DNA of 64,000 nt from the NCBI RefSeq assembly GCF_042453785.1, contig NC_091664.1, positions 5,630,501 to 5,694,500 on the forward strand. Direction: 5' to 3'. Shown in pieces: positions 1-11,713 of this stretch. The number at the start of each line of letters is the position of its first letter. The first letter of the stretch is position 1. This DNA is from Malus domestica. Taxonomy: Eukaryota > Streptophyta > Magnoliopsida > Rosales > Rosaceae. Position numbers and translations under genes: made by a program. The notes below the pieces were generated by a model. That model was not told the origin of the DNA, made no database searches, and was given only the letters and a program-made list of their open reading frames with translations.

Positions 1-1100
1 TGCCCGAATTACCCCACTTATTACCTTGCTTTTTTTTTTTCGGTCGGACTTTTTACCTTGCTTTGTTTCTACATTTGAATAACCGATACAACAATACATT
101 TAGGGGTGTGCTATCCATACATCACTTTTTACTTCTTACACACCACTTTTTACTTCTCACACACCCCTTGTTGATTTTTGACCTTTGATCTTCTTTAATT
201 CATCTGATCCGATGATCGAAAATTAAAAAAGTGTGTAAGAAGTAAAAAGGAGTGTGTGAATATCACACCCCTACATTTATTCTACGAGGAGAAATTTGAG
301 CTAAGCGAGGAGAAATTTGAGCTAAGCGTAGGAGTGCAAATGAATGTGGTCAAAGTACAATGTCTAGATGTCAAACAAAACTCATAAGAATATGGTTTTG
401 TAAAATATTAAAAAAAAATATATATATATATATATATTTCTTTTTAATGAATACTATTTTTTAAGACTTCCCGACAAATTAAAGCATCACTAATAATCTT
501 GCTTGCAATCTTGTAATGGGAGAAAAGATAGGTGCATAAAATTTCTTATAAGATCTTAATCAAAGATCACACTCTCTTTTTTAATATTGATTGATAGGTA
601 TGTTTTTCCTGTTTGAGTAAGAAAATGAAAGCGGTGAACTGGCTTGGTATATAAATGCTTTTTTTTTAACCTACTTTGCTTCGGATTCAAATATTCTCTT
701 CTTTTCATAGGTTAGATAAATTTAGCGTAGATTATTAATTGTTTGTAGAAACACAAAAAACAAAAACAAAAAAAAAAAGAATGAATGGGTGGCTTAGGTT
801 GTTGGGTTGGGGAAAAGCTTGTACCGCCCTTTGACAATGATTTTGCACCATCAGCAAGCATTTTCAACTCAGCAACAGAAAAGAGATGTTGACCCTATCA
901 ACCTTTTGACATTGTTAACCAACCCCATTAAATTATGGGAATTCTTGTTCCTTCTCTGGTTTTATTTTTTTTATTTTTTTTATTTTTATTTTTTCTAAAT
1001 TAATTATTTCCAATAAAAAAATTGGGAATTGGCTCGTGAAGGCTTTGGCACTAATCAAATGCAAAATGAAGTTTTTAATATATTTTTTTTAATTTGAAAG
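1..1100. other. AT-rich intergenic sequence, no gene seen
   Basis: This stretch has homopolymer runs and an AT dinucleotide tract near 418-437. Short ORFs near 807-998 are low-complexity (Phe/Tyr-rich end) and carry no recognisable domain. I see no gene or complete mobile element. Confidence 0.5.
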
Positions 1101-1108
1101 GGTACCAT

Positions 1109-1536
1109 CGGGGCCGGCCCTGAGTATTGAGGGGCCCTGTATAAAACTTAGGTGGAGGTCCTTCATTTTTTTTAATGTTATATTTCTTTATTATTATTAT
1201 TTTTTCATTTATAAAACTAAAATATTACAAGTTACTGCAACAAAAATAAGTTGTTTGATCAGCCATGTGTTTTTCCTTACCTTCAAAGGTCTTGAGTTCG
1301 ATACAAATTTGCAAAAGCTTAAAATATAACAAAACAATATCATTGGGATTCGAACCTAGCACATGGGCTATAAGAAAAAAGAGATAAACCACTTGCGCTA
1401 GAACCACAAATAAGATTGTCTTTTACATCTAATTATTTTATATGCATCTATATACATGTAATGAAAATTTAGGGGCCTTTCCGAATCGGGGGCCCTGTGC
1501 GATGGCACCTGTTGCACACCCTCAGGGCCGGCTCTG
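1109..1536. mobile_element. hAT-type non-autonomous element (MITE) with 8-bp target duplication
   Basis: The ends form a terminal inverted repeat of about 16 bp: cggggccggccctgag at the left and the complement of ctcagggccggctctg at the right. The element is flanked by an identical 8-bp direct repeat, ggtaccat, at 1101-1108 and 1537-1544. An 8-bp target duplication and a CAGGGCCGGC-type terminus are typical of hAT elements. The interior is AT-rich and has no transposase. The 60-codon antisense ORF inside it is not convincing. Confidence 0.85.
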
Positions 1537-1544
1537 GGTACCAT

Positions 1545-2250
1545 GTAGCGTCCAGTCATTGTCCATAGAGGCATCTTGTCACAGATTAATGGAGTTTCTC
1601 ACCGAAATTTAATGGATGTTTCTCACTTTTCGTATGACACTACGATGAAAAAAATTTGATATATGAAAGTTTGAAAACTGCGATACTTTAGGATAGCAAA
1701 TTGAGAATTACCCAAAAAATGAAACATGGAAAGTGAAACATTTCCTTAAAAAAAAATTGGACTGGAAAGGAGAAATCAATGGTTGACATCAAATGCATAT
1801 AAGTATTGAGCCAGTTCCTAAATTTGCAAGTTGTTTAGACAAAATTAGATGCTCCACTTGTGTTTTGACCAAAATTTTGTGGTTTCTTTGGAGGAATAGG
1901 GTCTTTAAAGTTTCATGAACTGATAGATTTAATAAGAATGCACTTTAAATTGGCACTCAACACAACTAAGCAGCTACTAATTAGGTATCGAACTCAATAC
2001 AAACATATGCGAATTAACTTAAAAGTGAGTAATTAGCTTTGCCTCTTTAAAACCTTGTCTAACAAAGTTTATGTATAAAATTCGCTGACTAACCAAGTTT
2101 ATATATAAAATTAAGAGAATTGTTAAGGCGATTCTCTCAAAAGTGAAACTCTCCATGGACTCTCTGATACCTCATGTTTTTTGCACAATGTTTCATAACG
2201 TTGACACATGAATTAATGTCAAACTGTGAAATGGCAGAGAGTCCCACTTT
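1545..2250. other. AT-rich intergenic sequence with partial MITE
   Basis: No gene is seen. From about 2115 to 2250 the sequence resembles a small element at 40394-40553: both contain a tctcaaaagtg segment near one end and a gagagtcc segment near the other. It is therefore probably a diverged copy of that repeat. Confidence 0.4.
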
Positions 2251-2463
2251 AGGGCTGGTTGGCATTGCTGAAATTATTTTAAAAACAGTTTTTTTTTTTA
2301 AATGATGAGGCTAAAATTGTGTTTGGTAAATAAAATATATAAAAAAAATGTATTTTTGTCAAAATCATGAGTCCAAAATAGCAAAAAGTAGAAGCAGCTT
2401 TACATTTGCTTTTAAAAACATCGTTTTTTTTTTCACAGCACATCAATCTCAAACTAACCCTTA
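2251..2463. mobile_element. possible small TIR element
   Basis: The left end (agggctggttggcattgctg) and right end (cacatcaatctcaaactaaccctt) are imperfect inverted repeats of each other. The poly-T/A interior has no coding capacity. I could not fix a target-site duplication, so the boundaries and class are tentative. Confidence 0.35.
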
Positions 2464-2489
2464 AACAATCTCCTTCGCATTTCTCTAAA

Positions 2490-2680
2490 ATTAAACGCAT
2501 GAGCCATTGAAATTTGATTCATTGAAATTTGAGCCATTGAAATTTGATTCAACGGCTACAAACAGGGGGCCCTCTAAAGTTATAATTATTGTAATCGTTG
2601 GATCAAATTTCAATGGTTCATATGATCCAGTCAGGAGGATCCCCACCCTATGCTCAGGAAGGGATCCGGTTCCGCATGTA
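2490..2680. repeat. relic of the 42.2-kb MITE family
   Basis: This stretch holds the internal signature caacggctacaaacaggg, followed by a ctctaaagtt stretch and a cgttggat motif. The intact MITE at 42185-42380 has the same order. Here the right part keeps the gatcc-rich end but the matching left terminus is not recognisable, so it is a decayed copy. Confidence 0.55.
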
Positions 2681-3264
2681 CATGCATGCAGATACTGAAA
2701 ATTATAAACATGGAGGGACCAAAGATGCTTTGGGGAAGAGAAGTATATTTACCAATTTGCCATTTTAATGAAAAATGCAACATAATATTAAATTTGATTT
2801 CCGGATTTTGCTCGGAAATAGGAAAGCGCGGGGCCGACAATTATGGCTATCAATGAATCTCAGACTTTTTCTATATTTTGTGTCTTTTTCATCGCACGGG
2901 TATGTCCATGTTTTATGCCCCAATTCCCGGTGCCATTTTGGAGTCAAAAGTTTTGGGCCATGTATCTTGGGCAATGTTTTAGTCTCCCTCTAAAGTTGTC
3001 TTAGGTATCACTTAAGCATTAAGCAGCTTGCTATCACCAGGATATATTTTTAGAATTTAAAAAATAATGTAATTTTCTTTATTTGTAAATATGGGGTTTT
3101 ATGTTCAATTTCTGCTAAGGAAGAATTTGAATCATATTATTACTAGTTCATTATGAGACTAAGTCTACCCCCTTCCTTGGTGTAGATAATATCGTTTAGT
3201 AAAAAAAAAAAAAAATTGGTGCTAAAACTTGCCTAGACCCTCATCTTGTCCGCCTAGGTGTATG
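2681..3264. other. intergenic sequence, nothing recognised
   Basis: Several overlapping short ORFs occur on both strands (2631-2993) in the same bases. None has a recognisable domain, and opposed overlapping frames like these are expected by chance. Confidence 0.4.
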
Positions 3265-3870
3265 TAAGGTCATCTTCAACCGAAGGAGGGCCAAAGGGCT
3301 ATGTTTAGCCCTATATTCTTGCAAGAAATTATATTTTAATGAACAATGTTAGACCATATTTTATACCATTTCCAACCGAGGGGGCCAAGGGGCCAAGGCT
3401 AAACATAGTCATTTAACAAAAAACCATCTCCAACCGAGGGGGCCAAAGGGTCATAGGCCAAACATAATTTATTAATTTAATTGAATTAATATAGTTAATT
3501 AAATTAAATTACCATATCAAGAAGATTTTCGGACATATTGGAAGATTATTGAAAGAGGTGGTCATTTAAAAATTATTGAAAAAATTAAAGGAAAGATTAT
3601 TGGAAGAGAATATAATATGAAGAATTGAAAAAAAAAATGAGGTAAGATAGTATGAAATAGTTAAAAGTATGTGAGAAATGGTGTAGGAAAAAAAAATTCG
3701 TCCAAAAAAAAAAAGGCTGGGCTTATCGAGGTGGCTAGCTGGTTGGAAATGGACTAATTTGGTTGTTTTGGCTACGTGGAGCCCACAAGCCCTTTGGCCT
3801 AGCCTTCTGTTGGAGACAGTTTTCGTGTCATTTTGAGCTATTTTGGCCGGGTCAGTTGGAGATGGCCTAA
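3265..3870. mobile_element. PIF/Harbinger-like (Tourist-type) MITE
   Basis: The left terminus, taa then ggtcatcttcaaccga, mirrors the right terminus, cagttggagatggcc then taa. This gives inverted repeats bounded by a 3-bp TAA duplication, the hallmark of PIF/Harbinger-type elements. The left terminal motif recurs internally near 3365-3385 and 3423-3443 (catctccaaccgaggggg), which suggests internal tandem copying of the end. There is no transposase ORF. Confidence 0.7.
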
Positions 3871-4439
3871 GGGAGTTAAGCTCTGTGTCCAGGCAAGCTT
3901 GGTGTTTTATGACTTTTCTTATTTTTTTTATTTAAGAAAACGGCTTAGGATCACAACTCTTACTTAGACAGAAAATAAATAACTTTCGTTTTATATTTCC
4001 AATAATTTGTAAAAAGATTGTTAAGTGCTTGTTCATATTTTCAATATGATTTAGTATTTTATAATTTTATATATCATTTTATTTGCAATTTATGTTTTTC
4101 AATATAATTATATATGTATATTTTTATTTATAAGTTGACACATGTTTATATGTTACACAATAATTTAATTAAATAAAAAATCTAGGCCCCAGCTAGACCC
4201 CGCCTAGTCTCTTATACACTAAGCCCCTTGTCTATGAAAATAGTTCATGCTCAAGCAGTATGAGGTGATTAGGGATGGGCAACGGTTATGGCGGGCATGT
4301 GATGATCCATCCTTATTTTTCATTGTAATTTCTTTTCCGTTGGTGTGAGTTGATGATTTTACCCTTTTTGGACAAAAGTAGAATCTGACGTGGATGTGGT
4401 TTTCGGTTTTCAGTTTCTTTTTCCTAGTTTTATACTAAA
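3871..4439. other. intergenic AT-rich sequence, nothing recognised
   Basis: No gene, hairpin or terminal repeat could be defined. Part of it may belong to the retrotransposon LTR that ends at 6709, because the left end of that LTR could not be located. Confidence 0.3.
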
Positions 4440-4809
4440 TTAGTACTTGTTGCTACGAGCGCGTGTTAGACTCGAATCAGATCTGAACAAAAAAGTTACG
4501 CTCCGTTAAAGTACGTTAATCACAGGTAATTTTGTACACACGCGTACAAATTTACAGTGTAAAAAAAAAAAAACACTATCAAAGAGGCTAATTTTGTACA
4601 TTTAAAATTGTACAAAATCTGAAATTCAAAATCCATCAAATCCCTAAAAGTGATCCGGTCCCTTCACACTCAACCAATCAAATTATTCAATTTGATTTTT
4701 CCACCGTTCCTTTTTCCCTACTTTTCTCCTTCACCAATCAATTGTTTCCCTCATTTGAAAGCAACCAATCAGATCATCACCATCAAACCCATCACCCAAT
4801 CAGAGATCA

Positions 4810-4841
<32 letters not shown>

Positions 4842-6709
4842 ACATTTTCTTTGCAACTCTCTCTAACGACGTCCAAACCCTACAAATGTGACTTGTAACC
4901 CACACCTTTGAACTCCCCTCAACCCTATGATCACAACTGTGTAACCAGATATCGATTTAGTTAAGGTTTGACTCACCAACTCGGAAGCTCCGACTCGGTG
5001 AGTTCTGGATCGACGTTTTTAAGCCGAGTCGAGGAGTTTTGAAGGTCGGGGAAGCTTTCTTACAACTCCCCGAGGTCTTTAGTGAAGGTTTGGTGATGAA
5101 TTAACCTCGAAATACAAGGTTTCAAGATGTCCCAGTTTTAGTTGTACCTTTTGAGGCTTTTTCAGGCCACATCTGTCACTTTTTGGACTTCAAAAAGGTA
5201 TAACGCGATTCTACACTTCATAAGCTTCATTTCCATATAAATTTTGTGAAAAATGGTTGAGAAATGAAGGTTTGAAATTTTACCTATAAACCGATGAAAA
5301 TTTCCAGATTCCGGAGACCGGCGAGGACCACCGGATAAGATGATGGAATATTCCGTTAACTCTGATGGAATATTCTAACGACGTTAGGTAACGTCGTCAA
5401 CTTCTGTTACTTTTTAACGGAATATTCCTAACGGTCGTTAGGCCTCCGTCAGCTCTGCCTACGAGTGGTCGGCATGTGTGGTCATGCCATAGCTAGTGTA
5501 TGACGGCACGTCCGACGTCCAAAAATTATTCTAAAAATTTGTGTAGGTCTATGACGTCGAGTAGATCGATTTCGTATATTCAAACCCTATGTTTGAGCAA
5601 TCTACAGAGGTTTTATTTAAGTTTCCATTTATGTGTTATTAAACTAAGTTAATTAGTAATTTCACATATAGGGGAAATGTATCCCAAGGACGTACGGGGT
5701 CAAACAAGGCTCGAAGGATTTGTTTCAACTGCGTATCTGTGAGTGGACAGTTTGTTTTTATACCTATATATAATTATAGTTTCCATTAATGCGTATTTAC
5801 TTCACTTTTACACTTATATTGCCAAGTAGGGTTATTGGGATATTAATTATGATAAATGCTGCTATATGGTTGAGATATTACTGTCATGACATTCATACAT
5901 ATCTGTATATGCTCATCTTGCTGCACAGGTGTTAACACTCGCCCCAGGGCCAAGGCTAGTCCTTCACGTGTATGTTCACATTGCACCGTTTGTTCGCCTT
6001 GGATCCAAGTTAGGTGCCAGTTTTGTCGTACAGTTTGCATTAAGCAATTGCGACTCGTATGTGATGTACTTCTGCACCAGCATTCACGTGATCGTAGTAC
6101 TAGAGAGTATTGATTACCCCTAGTCTTGTTCGTGTCAGAAATTATATGTACGAACTCGTGTGTTAGCTTAGAGGGATGAACACTTAGTTATACTTGATTA
6201 TCACATGATTATATTACTGCGGCATTTGATATATCATGACTTGGCATATTTTTTGTTATATTGTTGTTGTACTTTTGTTACATACTTACGTAGTATGTTG
6301 TACAGAAACTATACTTGTTTTACAGCGATGGGTTACTATGTTCGAAAATAAAGGTTTTCTTACAAATGTTGTTTTGCTGGCCCACTCAACTTTGTTTTTT
6401 GCCTCTTCAGGTTTAGTAGTTGTGCTTACATGTAAACGAGGATTCTGGCAAATCTCAGGAGATGGTTATCATTAGTAGTATAACCCTCATCCTATTTACT
6501 ATAATGTCTCATGCTTTGACATCACGTGTGAAATGAGTTCAATCCCGCTCACCCACGCACTCTTTAGATTAGGCACTTTTAGGTTTAAATTTATTCACAT
6601 TCTTCTTCCATTACACTACACCTTATGGCTTCGTCACCCTCCAGGTGTCGGCCAACATAACTCGATTCGGAGACCAAGTGGACATTCCGGGTTGGGGTGT
6701 GTCAGTTTG
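4440..6709 (+). mobile_element. gypsy-type LTR region, left boundary not found
   Basis: The right end, gggttggggtgtgtca at about 6694-6709, closely resembles the end of the complete solo LTR at 31026-34023 read on its own strand. The preceding 200 bases also resemble that LTR. A primer binding site follows directly, so this is the 5' LTR of a plus-strand element. TC microsatellite occurs at 4810-4862. Small ORFs inside (5886-6733) are not conserved proteins to my eye. The left boundary is arbitrary. Confidence 0.5.
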
Positions 6710-6710
6710 G

Positions 6711-6724
6711 TATCAGAGCATAAG
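6711..6724 (+). promoter_or_regulatory. retrotransposon primer binding site (tRNA-iMet type)
   Basis: The sequence tggtatcagagc lies just downstream of the LTR end and is complementary to the 3' end of plant initiator methionine tRNA. It is the standard minus-strand priming site of gypsy and many other plant LTR elements. Position is good to within two bases. Confidence 0.85.
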
Positions 6725-7260
6725 TTTGGGTAGTATTGCGTTCATCACATGCGTGACGTAAGCATTCTTGGTTCTTGAACCTAATTCTTGAATCTTGCCA
6801 CCTCATTAAGCACGAAAAACATGTTAGTTTTTCGTAAGTTTTGGGTGCTTTAGACAACTTATCGTCATGTTAGAAAATTGTTTTGGCAATCGCCCCTAGA
6901 CTTAAAATGATGAACCTCCCTACCAAGGAATTTTCGTTTTGGGAAACAAGTTGCTAGCCCCGCAGCCGGGCTAATGTATCAAGAGTTGAGTTTCACCAAG
7001 GATTTACCGATCAATCCTATTGCTTTTCTTCCACCGTTTTTACCAACCGTTCGAGTTAGGAAACCAGAAATGGTTTTGTTTCTTTGGTAGCACCTATTAG
7101 TTTATCCTCTCTTAGAATCCCTACGAAGGTTACTTCATCAAGATTCTAGAAATGTCTGAAGCGACAACTTAGTGCTAAAGTGGTAGTATTTGACAGAAGA
7201 TCATCTGAAGGGCAATCATTTTTTATCCCTATTAGGATTAATATCTTCAAATGTACTGGT
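6725..7260 (+). mobile_element. 5' internal region of the gypsy element, decayed
   Basis: This is the start of the internal domain that follows the primer binding site. No open gag reading frame survives. At about 7260-7300 the sequence changes into copia reverse transcriptase/RNase H coding sequence, so the gypsy element stops inside this interval. Confidence 0.4.
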
Positions 7261-7299
7261 GTTCATGTTGGATCTTCAAGAGGAAGATCGACTCCCGAT

Positions 7300-8250
7300 A
7301 AAATCCTTTGAAAGACTCGATACTGTCTCGGTCTCGAGATAGAGCATTGTTCGGATGGAATCTTAGTACATCAATCGAACTACACCCAGAAGGTGTTGCG
7401 CCGTTTTAATGAGGATAAAGCGAAGTCTTCGAGTACTCCTATGGTCGTTCGTACGCTAGATGCAAAGCGAGATCCCTTCCGTCCGAAAGAAGATGATGAA
7501 GGGATTTTGGAGCCTGAAGTTCCTTATCTAAATGCGATAGGCGCTTTATTGTACTTAGCTCAATGCATTAGACCCGACATCTCCTTCGCTGTTAATCTTT
7601 TGGCAAGATACAGCAATGCACCAACACGCAGACATTGGACTGGCGTGAAAGACATCTTCCGTTACCTTAAGGGTACTACGGATTTGGGCTTATTCTATCC
7701 CTACGAATCTTCGAGTGATGCCGCACCCTATGCTCATCGGGTTGATTTTCGCCTTGTTGGTTATGCCGACGCTGGATACTTATCTGATCCGCACAAGGCG
7801 CGTTCTCAAACGGGTTATGTCTTTACCGTTGGAGGCACCGCAATATCTTGGAGGTCAACTAAACAGACCTTAGTTGCCACTTCGTCTAACCATGCTGAAA
7901 TTCTCGCCTTACATGAAGCAACTTGGGAATGCTTTTGGTTGAGAGCAGTAATGGGCCATATTCGAAGCTCCTGTGATCTTCATCCCGCCGTTAATACCCT
8001 GACGACGATTTTTGAAGACAACGCAGCTTGCATCGAACAGCTCAAGAAGGGTTACATCAAAGGAGACAACACCAAGCATATTGCGCCGAATTTCTTCTTT
8101 ACACATCAACAACAAGAGCATCAGAAGATTGAAGTCACGCAAATCCAATCACAAGACAATCTGGCTGACCTTTTCACCAAATCACTACCGAAGGCGAGGT
8201 TTCAGAAGCTTGTTCATGAAATTGGTATGCGTAAATTTTCTGAGTTGTAA
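7300..8250 (+). pseudogene. copia polyprotein 3' end: RT thumb and RNase H
   Basis: A 285-codon frame from 7393 to 8250 encodes the C-terminal end of a Ty1/copia pol. Visible blocks are the RT-connection motif (YLNAIGALLYLAQCIRPDIS), the RNase H motifs VGYADAGYLSDP and SQTGYVFTVGGTAISW, and the terminal KHIAPNFFF and DNLADLFTKSLP motifs. The same frame continues upstream to about 7315 (CLGLEIEHCSDG, then LVHQSNYTQKVLRR) but meets an in-frame TGA near 7308 where a Gly codon is expected. N-terminal RT, integrase and gag are absent. RNase H His/Asp positions look partly altered (KHIAP rather than KHIDI), so the enzyme is probably inactive. Confidence 0.85.
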
Positions 8251-8670
8251 CTTTGCTATTTCTCTTTGGAATTATGTCAAACTCAGGGGGAGTATCTTCT
8301 GGATACTTGCTTGATCTTAATGTACTCTTTTTCCCTACGATTAGGAGCATTTTTCTCACTGGGTTTTTGCTACCTAACTAGGTTTTAACGAGGCACCCAC
8401 CTTGGGCTGGTCATATCCCTGATGACATCCTGTAGACGTTTCTTTTGACTTTTCATTTCTCACGCATTTTTCCTTAGACTATGGATTTTGTCCCTACTTG
8501 GGTTTTTGCCATAGCCTTAGGGTTTTTTTTTAGTGAGACTTACTACTTATGCAAGTTCCTACCTTATTGAGAATAAGCGTTGTTCCTTGGAATCAGTGCC
8601 GACGAGTCGACTTCCTCAACTTCTGTATGATGCTGAATTTACCTTAAGTATTTGCACACTCAAGGGGGAG
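8251..8670 (+). mobile_element. copia 3' untranslated internal region with polypurine tract
   Basis: Non-coding sequence between the pol stop codon and the 3' LTR. A first purine-rich run (cagggggagta) lies at 8286-8296. The functional polypurine tract, caagggggag at 8661-8670, directly abuts the LTR. Confidence 0.7.
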
Positions 8671-8930
8671 TGTTGTAAACATTCCTAGAATAAGTATGAT
8701 TGTGTAAATCCTAGATTAGATTTGATTCTAGTTATCCTTTCCTATTACAACTTGTATTACTTGGAGGAGAAGGAATATCTTCTCTCCCTTTACTACTATA
8801 AATAAAGGCACAATGTAGGAGGGATAACAACACACACATTCCCCTACAATTCTACAAACACACATCTCTCTCATCTCTCTCCACTGCCGCCGACCCTCTC
8901 TATATTGTCAGATAAAAATAGACCACAACA
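8671..8930 (+). mobile_element. copia 3' LTR
   Basis: It starts with tgttgtaaac immediately after the polypurine tract and ends at gaccacaaca, giving TG...CA termini and about 260 bp. A TATA-like ctataaataaa lies at 8802-8812, with a pyrimidine-rich leader after it. No matching 5' LTR exists in the window, so the element is 5'-truncated. Confidence 0.65.
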
Positions 8931-9239
8931 ATTATATAGTAATCACTTAGTAGTACAATCTAATAATATTTTTATCTACTTGTAAGTGAACATTTTAAGT
9001 TTTAACCTCGTAAACATTCACATAATTAAAAAATAATTGTAACCATACATAATTATCATGATTAACATTTATCTTTTTAGTCGTCAATCAACTATCACCC
9101 TCTCAAAAACCAAAACCAAATCTAAAAGCAAAATCGGTTTGCCGGTTTCTTTTTTTTTTTTTTTTTAAGTTTTCAATTTTGGTTTTCTTCCGTTTTTTTG
9201 CCCACTCTTAGTTGTGATCTCTTCGGCCTTCTCAATACA
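8931..9239. other. AT-rich intergenic sequence
   Basis: Nothing is recognised here apart from a T homopolymer of about 20 bases near 9149-9168. Confidence 0.4.
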
Positions 9240-9485
9240 TTTCGCTTGCGCTGTATCGGCCTTTCTTGAATGCCTAATCTTAAAATTGATTATTCGGCCT
9301 CTCGACTTCAGCTAGTTCAGTCCGAAATGATTTTATGTAACTTCTCATGCTTTCGTCCCCAGTCTACTCTATGTTGAACAGAGCATCATGTCGCTTATGA
9401 ACATCGTGACGGAAGTTCTGCATACCATCTCATGGCACTCCCCTTGAGATTAGAAGGGAACATCTTGAACATGCATGAGGTTCAG
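9240..9485 (-). pseudogene. Ty3/gypsy gag fragment
   Basis: Read on the minus strand, about 9393-9477 encodes MFKMFPSNLKGSAMRWYAEL and then P, matching the retrotransposon gag domain pattern (F...LKGxAxxWYxxLP). A stop follows, and the next in-frame segment (about 9300-9370) reads SYIKSFRTELAEVE, matching the downstream part of the same domain. Stops and shifts show it is a relic. It is in the opposite orientation to the copia element on its left. Confidence 0.7.
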
Positions 9486-9565
9486 AAAAATACCAGCTTT
9501 TCCATTAGCCATCATCACTTCCATATTAGTGACACTAATAATGACATACTCAATATTAACTTTAG

Positions 9566-9738
9566 GGTAATGTTAGGGAGGCAAATTATTTTGACTAAAT
9601 TTTGTAAACCATATGACATGATTGTTGATGACTAAATTATTACTTAAGTGTTGATCAACGTGCTTATTTCTTATTGGTGACACCTCACATGGTTTCAAAT
9701 TTGGTCTTAACAATTGATCTACGTAACATTACTCTTAA
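9566..9738. mobile_element. MITE, family with copies at 35821 and 39675
   Basis: The element begins agggtaatgttagggagg and ends with the imperfect complement (taacattactcttaac). It shares a central ttacttaagtgttgat and an aacgtgcttatt-like core with the copies near 35.8 and 39.7 kb. No coding capacity. Confidence 0.55.
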
Positions 9739-11129
9739 CTCATGTTAACACTAAAAAATTGCTAGTTAACAAACTTAAAACAATGGCCCTCGGTGGGCTT
9801 GAATCGAAATTGAAATGAAATGGACTCAGGACTTAAGTTGTTCGCCGCTCAAAACTGGGTACATCCACGGTGTTACTCGAATTATATTGATTTCAAAGCT
9901 TACAAAAAGTGCCCGGCTAAAGGCTATATTTTTCTCTCTTCAGTCGTTCGACCATCTTACAAGAGGTTCCCACCCGTTCGACCATCTTACAAGAGGTTCC
10001 CACCCTTTATATAGGCTATCCATAAACCCAGAAAGCATCTCTCTCACCTTTCTAGCATTTGATGCATCACTTGCATTGTCTAACATACTAACAACTTTTT
10101 TAAGTATCAGTTAACATTGTGCGGTGAAGTGACGTTTGCTCAGTCGTGATTGCACGTCTATCTAGATCGATATGTGTGAAGCGACTTTCTCGGCCTTGAT
10201 TAGTCAACGATGTCATTATGAGCAGTGGTCCGACCATCTTTATGTCCCATCCTAGACTTCTGCTTTTGATTGGTGATTGGCACGTGACCTGATTGGTGTC
10301 TGATTAAGCATGCTCCTAAAGCCTTGTGCCATAAAGTTGTCAGTCTTCCCACGTGACCTTGGCGGTCCGAAAGTACTTAATGTTGCTTAGTCGAACTAGG
10401 CTAGTGAGCAGTCGGCTCTAGCGCTCAGGCATATCCTCTTTTAACTCTCTGGAGCATGGGGCTTTTCAATCTTTTTTGGGCTTTGACCTTAATTGGGCTT
10501 TTGTGGTCTCTTTCGCGGCTTGCACTATTTTATGGGATGAAAAGACCTTGCATTAACACCAAATCTCAATCATTTAGTAAAACCTACGGCAAAAGAAGAA
10601 ACTAAATTAATAGGCAAAATAAAATACACGCTCAATTGTAGCAACGGTTGCCAAACGATACCCCTAGTCTAATTTTAGTCTTTGAACACTTATATTAGTT
10701 TCTTTAGTCCTCGAACTTAACAATGTGTTGTACACTAGCCCTTTTTACTAATGCTGTCTATTTTTTTGGTTAAATTTAGGGGTATATTTGGAACTTCATC
10801 CCAGATCATTAAAAATAAATTTAAAAATGAAAAGAAAAAAAAAAGTGTATTTTTTTGTGTAAGAAAATTGGATACATAGGAAATTTTTCGTAGTTCAATA
10901 TGTGATTTGTTAGTTTTTTAAGTCCAACGACAGTTCTATCTTTTGTCGACTTTGAAATCACATTGCCTAATATTTACAAGTTGCTAAAGTCCTTCAATTT
11001 TTATTTTGTATTTATAGTACAAACTTCATTTTGTTTTAAGTTTTAGATTTTTATTTATAAATTTTTATTTGTTTTTTACCTTTTTCTATTTTTTTTAATT
11101 TTAAGTTAAAGTTCATAATATACCCATAG
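9739..11129. other. intergenic, probable decayed retrotransposon sequence
   Basis: No intact gene. A perfect tandem duplication of a 30-bp unit (starting cgttcgaccatcttacaag) lies at about 9945-10004. The 99-codon ORF across it is a by-product of this repeat. GC content is higher than in the flanks at 10120-10560, which may be old gypsy LTR sequence in line with the gag relic at 9.3 kb. That assignment is only an inference. Confidence 0.35.
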
Positions 11130-11295
11130 ATTTAAGAGAACTTTAACGAAAAACTCCTGATACTGTTCACTTCAACGAAAAACCACATTTTTCCACTAAA
11201 AAGTCAATTCTGGTAATATTCATTTTACCCTTTTATTTGTCGTTATCGTTAAAACTCAAAGTTTTCAAATCATTTTCATTAATTTTCCTTAGATT
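11130..11295. mobile_element. short MITE-like repeat, family with copies at 30.5 and 36.4 kb
   Basis: It contains the ordered blocks aactttaacgaaaaactc, acgaaaaaccacattttt, aaaaagtcaa and aaaactcaaagttttcaaa. The same order occurs at about 30525-30690, and in reverse orientation at about 36370-36570. Boundaries are approximate. Confidence 0.6.
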
Positions 11296-11381
11296 TAACT
11301 GGAAACAAAAAACGACGTTAGTGAAAATGACCAACATTGCAACACATTATTAAGTTTAAAGAGTAAAAAACATTGAGCTTA

Positions 11382-11710
11382 GGTACCGTTTGGTACATGG
11401 GACGGGACGGGACGGGATGGGACGAGACGAAACGGAACGAGCCGTTTCGTCCCATGTTTGGTGCGCCTAAAAACTATGAAACGGGTTGTCCCATGGAACG
11501 AAATTTGGCTGATTTTTCGTTCCACTTCTTCCCCTGGAACGACCCGTTCCACATTCGTGGAACACAAATTTATAACATTTTATGACAAAATTTCTCCTTA
11601 TCTTTTTCAATATTTACATCATCCATTCCACCCTGTTCCATCCTGTCCCGTCCCGTCCTGTTCCGTCCAGTCCCGTCCCGTTCCGTCCCATCTGCATACC
11701 AAACGGTACC
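11382..11710. mobile_element. PIF/Harbinger-like MITE with GGGAC repeats
   Basis: The terminal inverted repeat is ggtaccgtttggtac at the left and its complement gtaccaaacggtacc-type end at the right. It is flanked by TTA on both sides (11379-11381 and 11711-11713). Next to each terminus is a run of cgggac / gtcccgtcc units, so the whole element can fold back on itself. The short ORFs inside are made by these repeats. Confidence 0.75.
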
Positions 11711-11713
11711 TTA

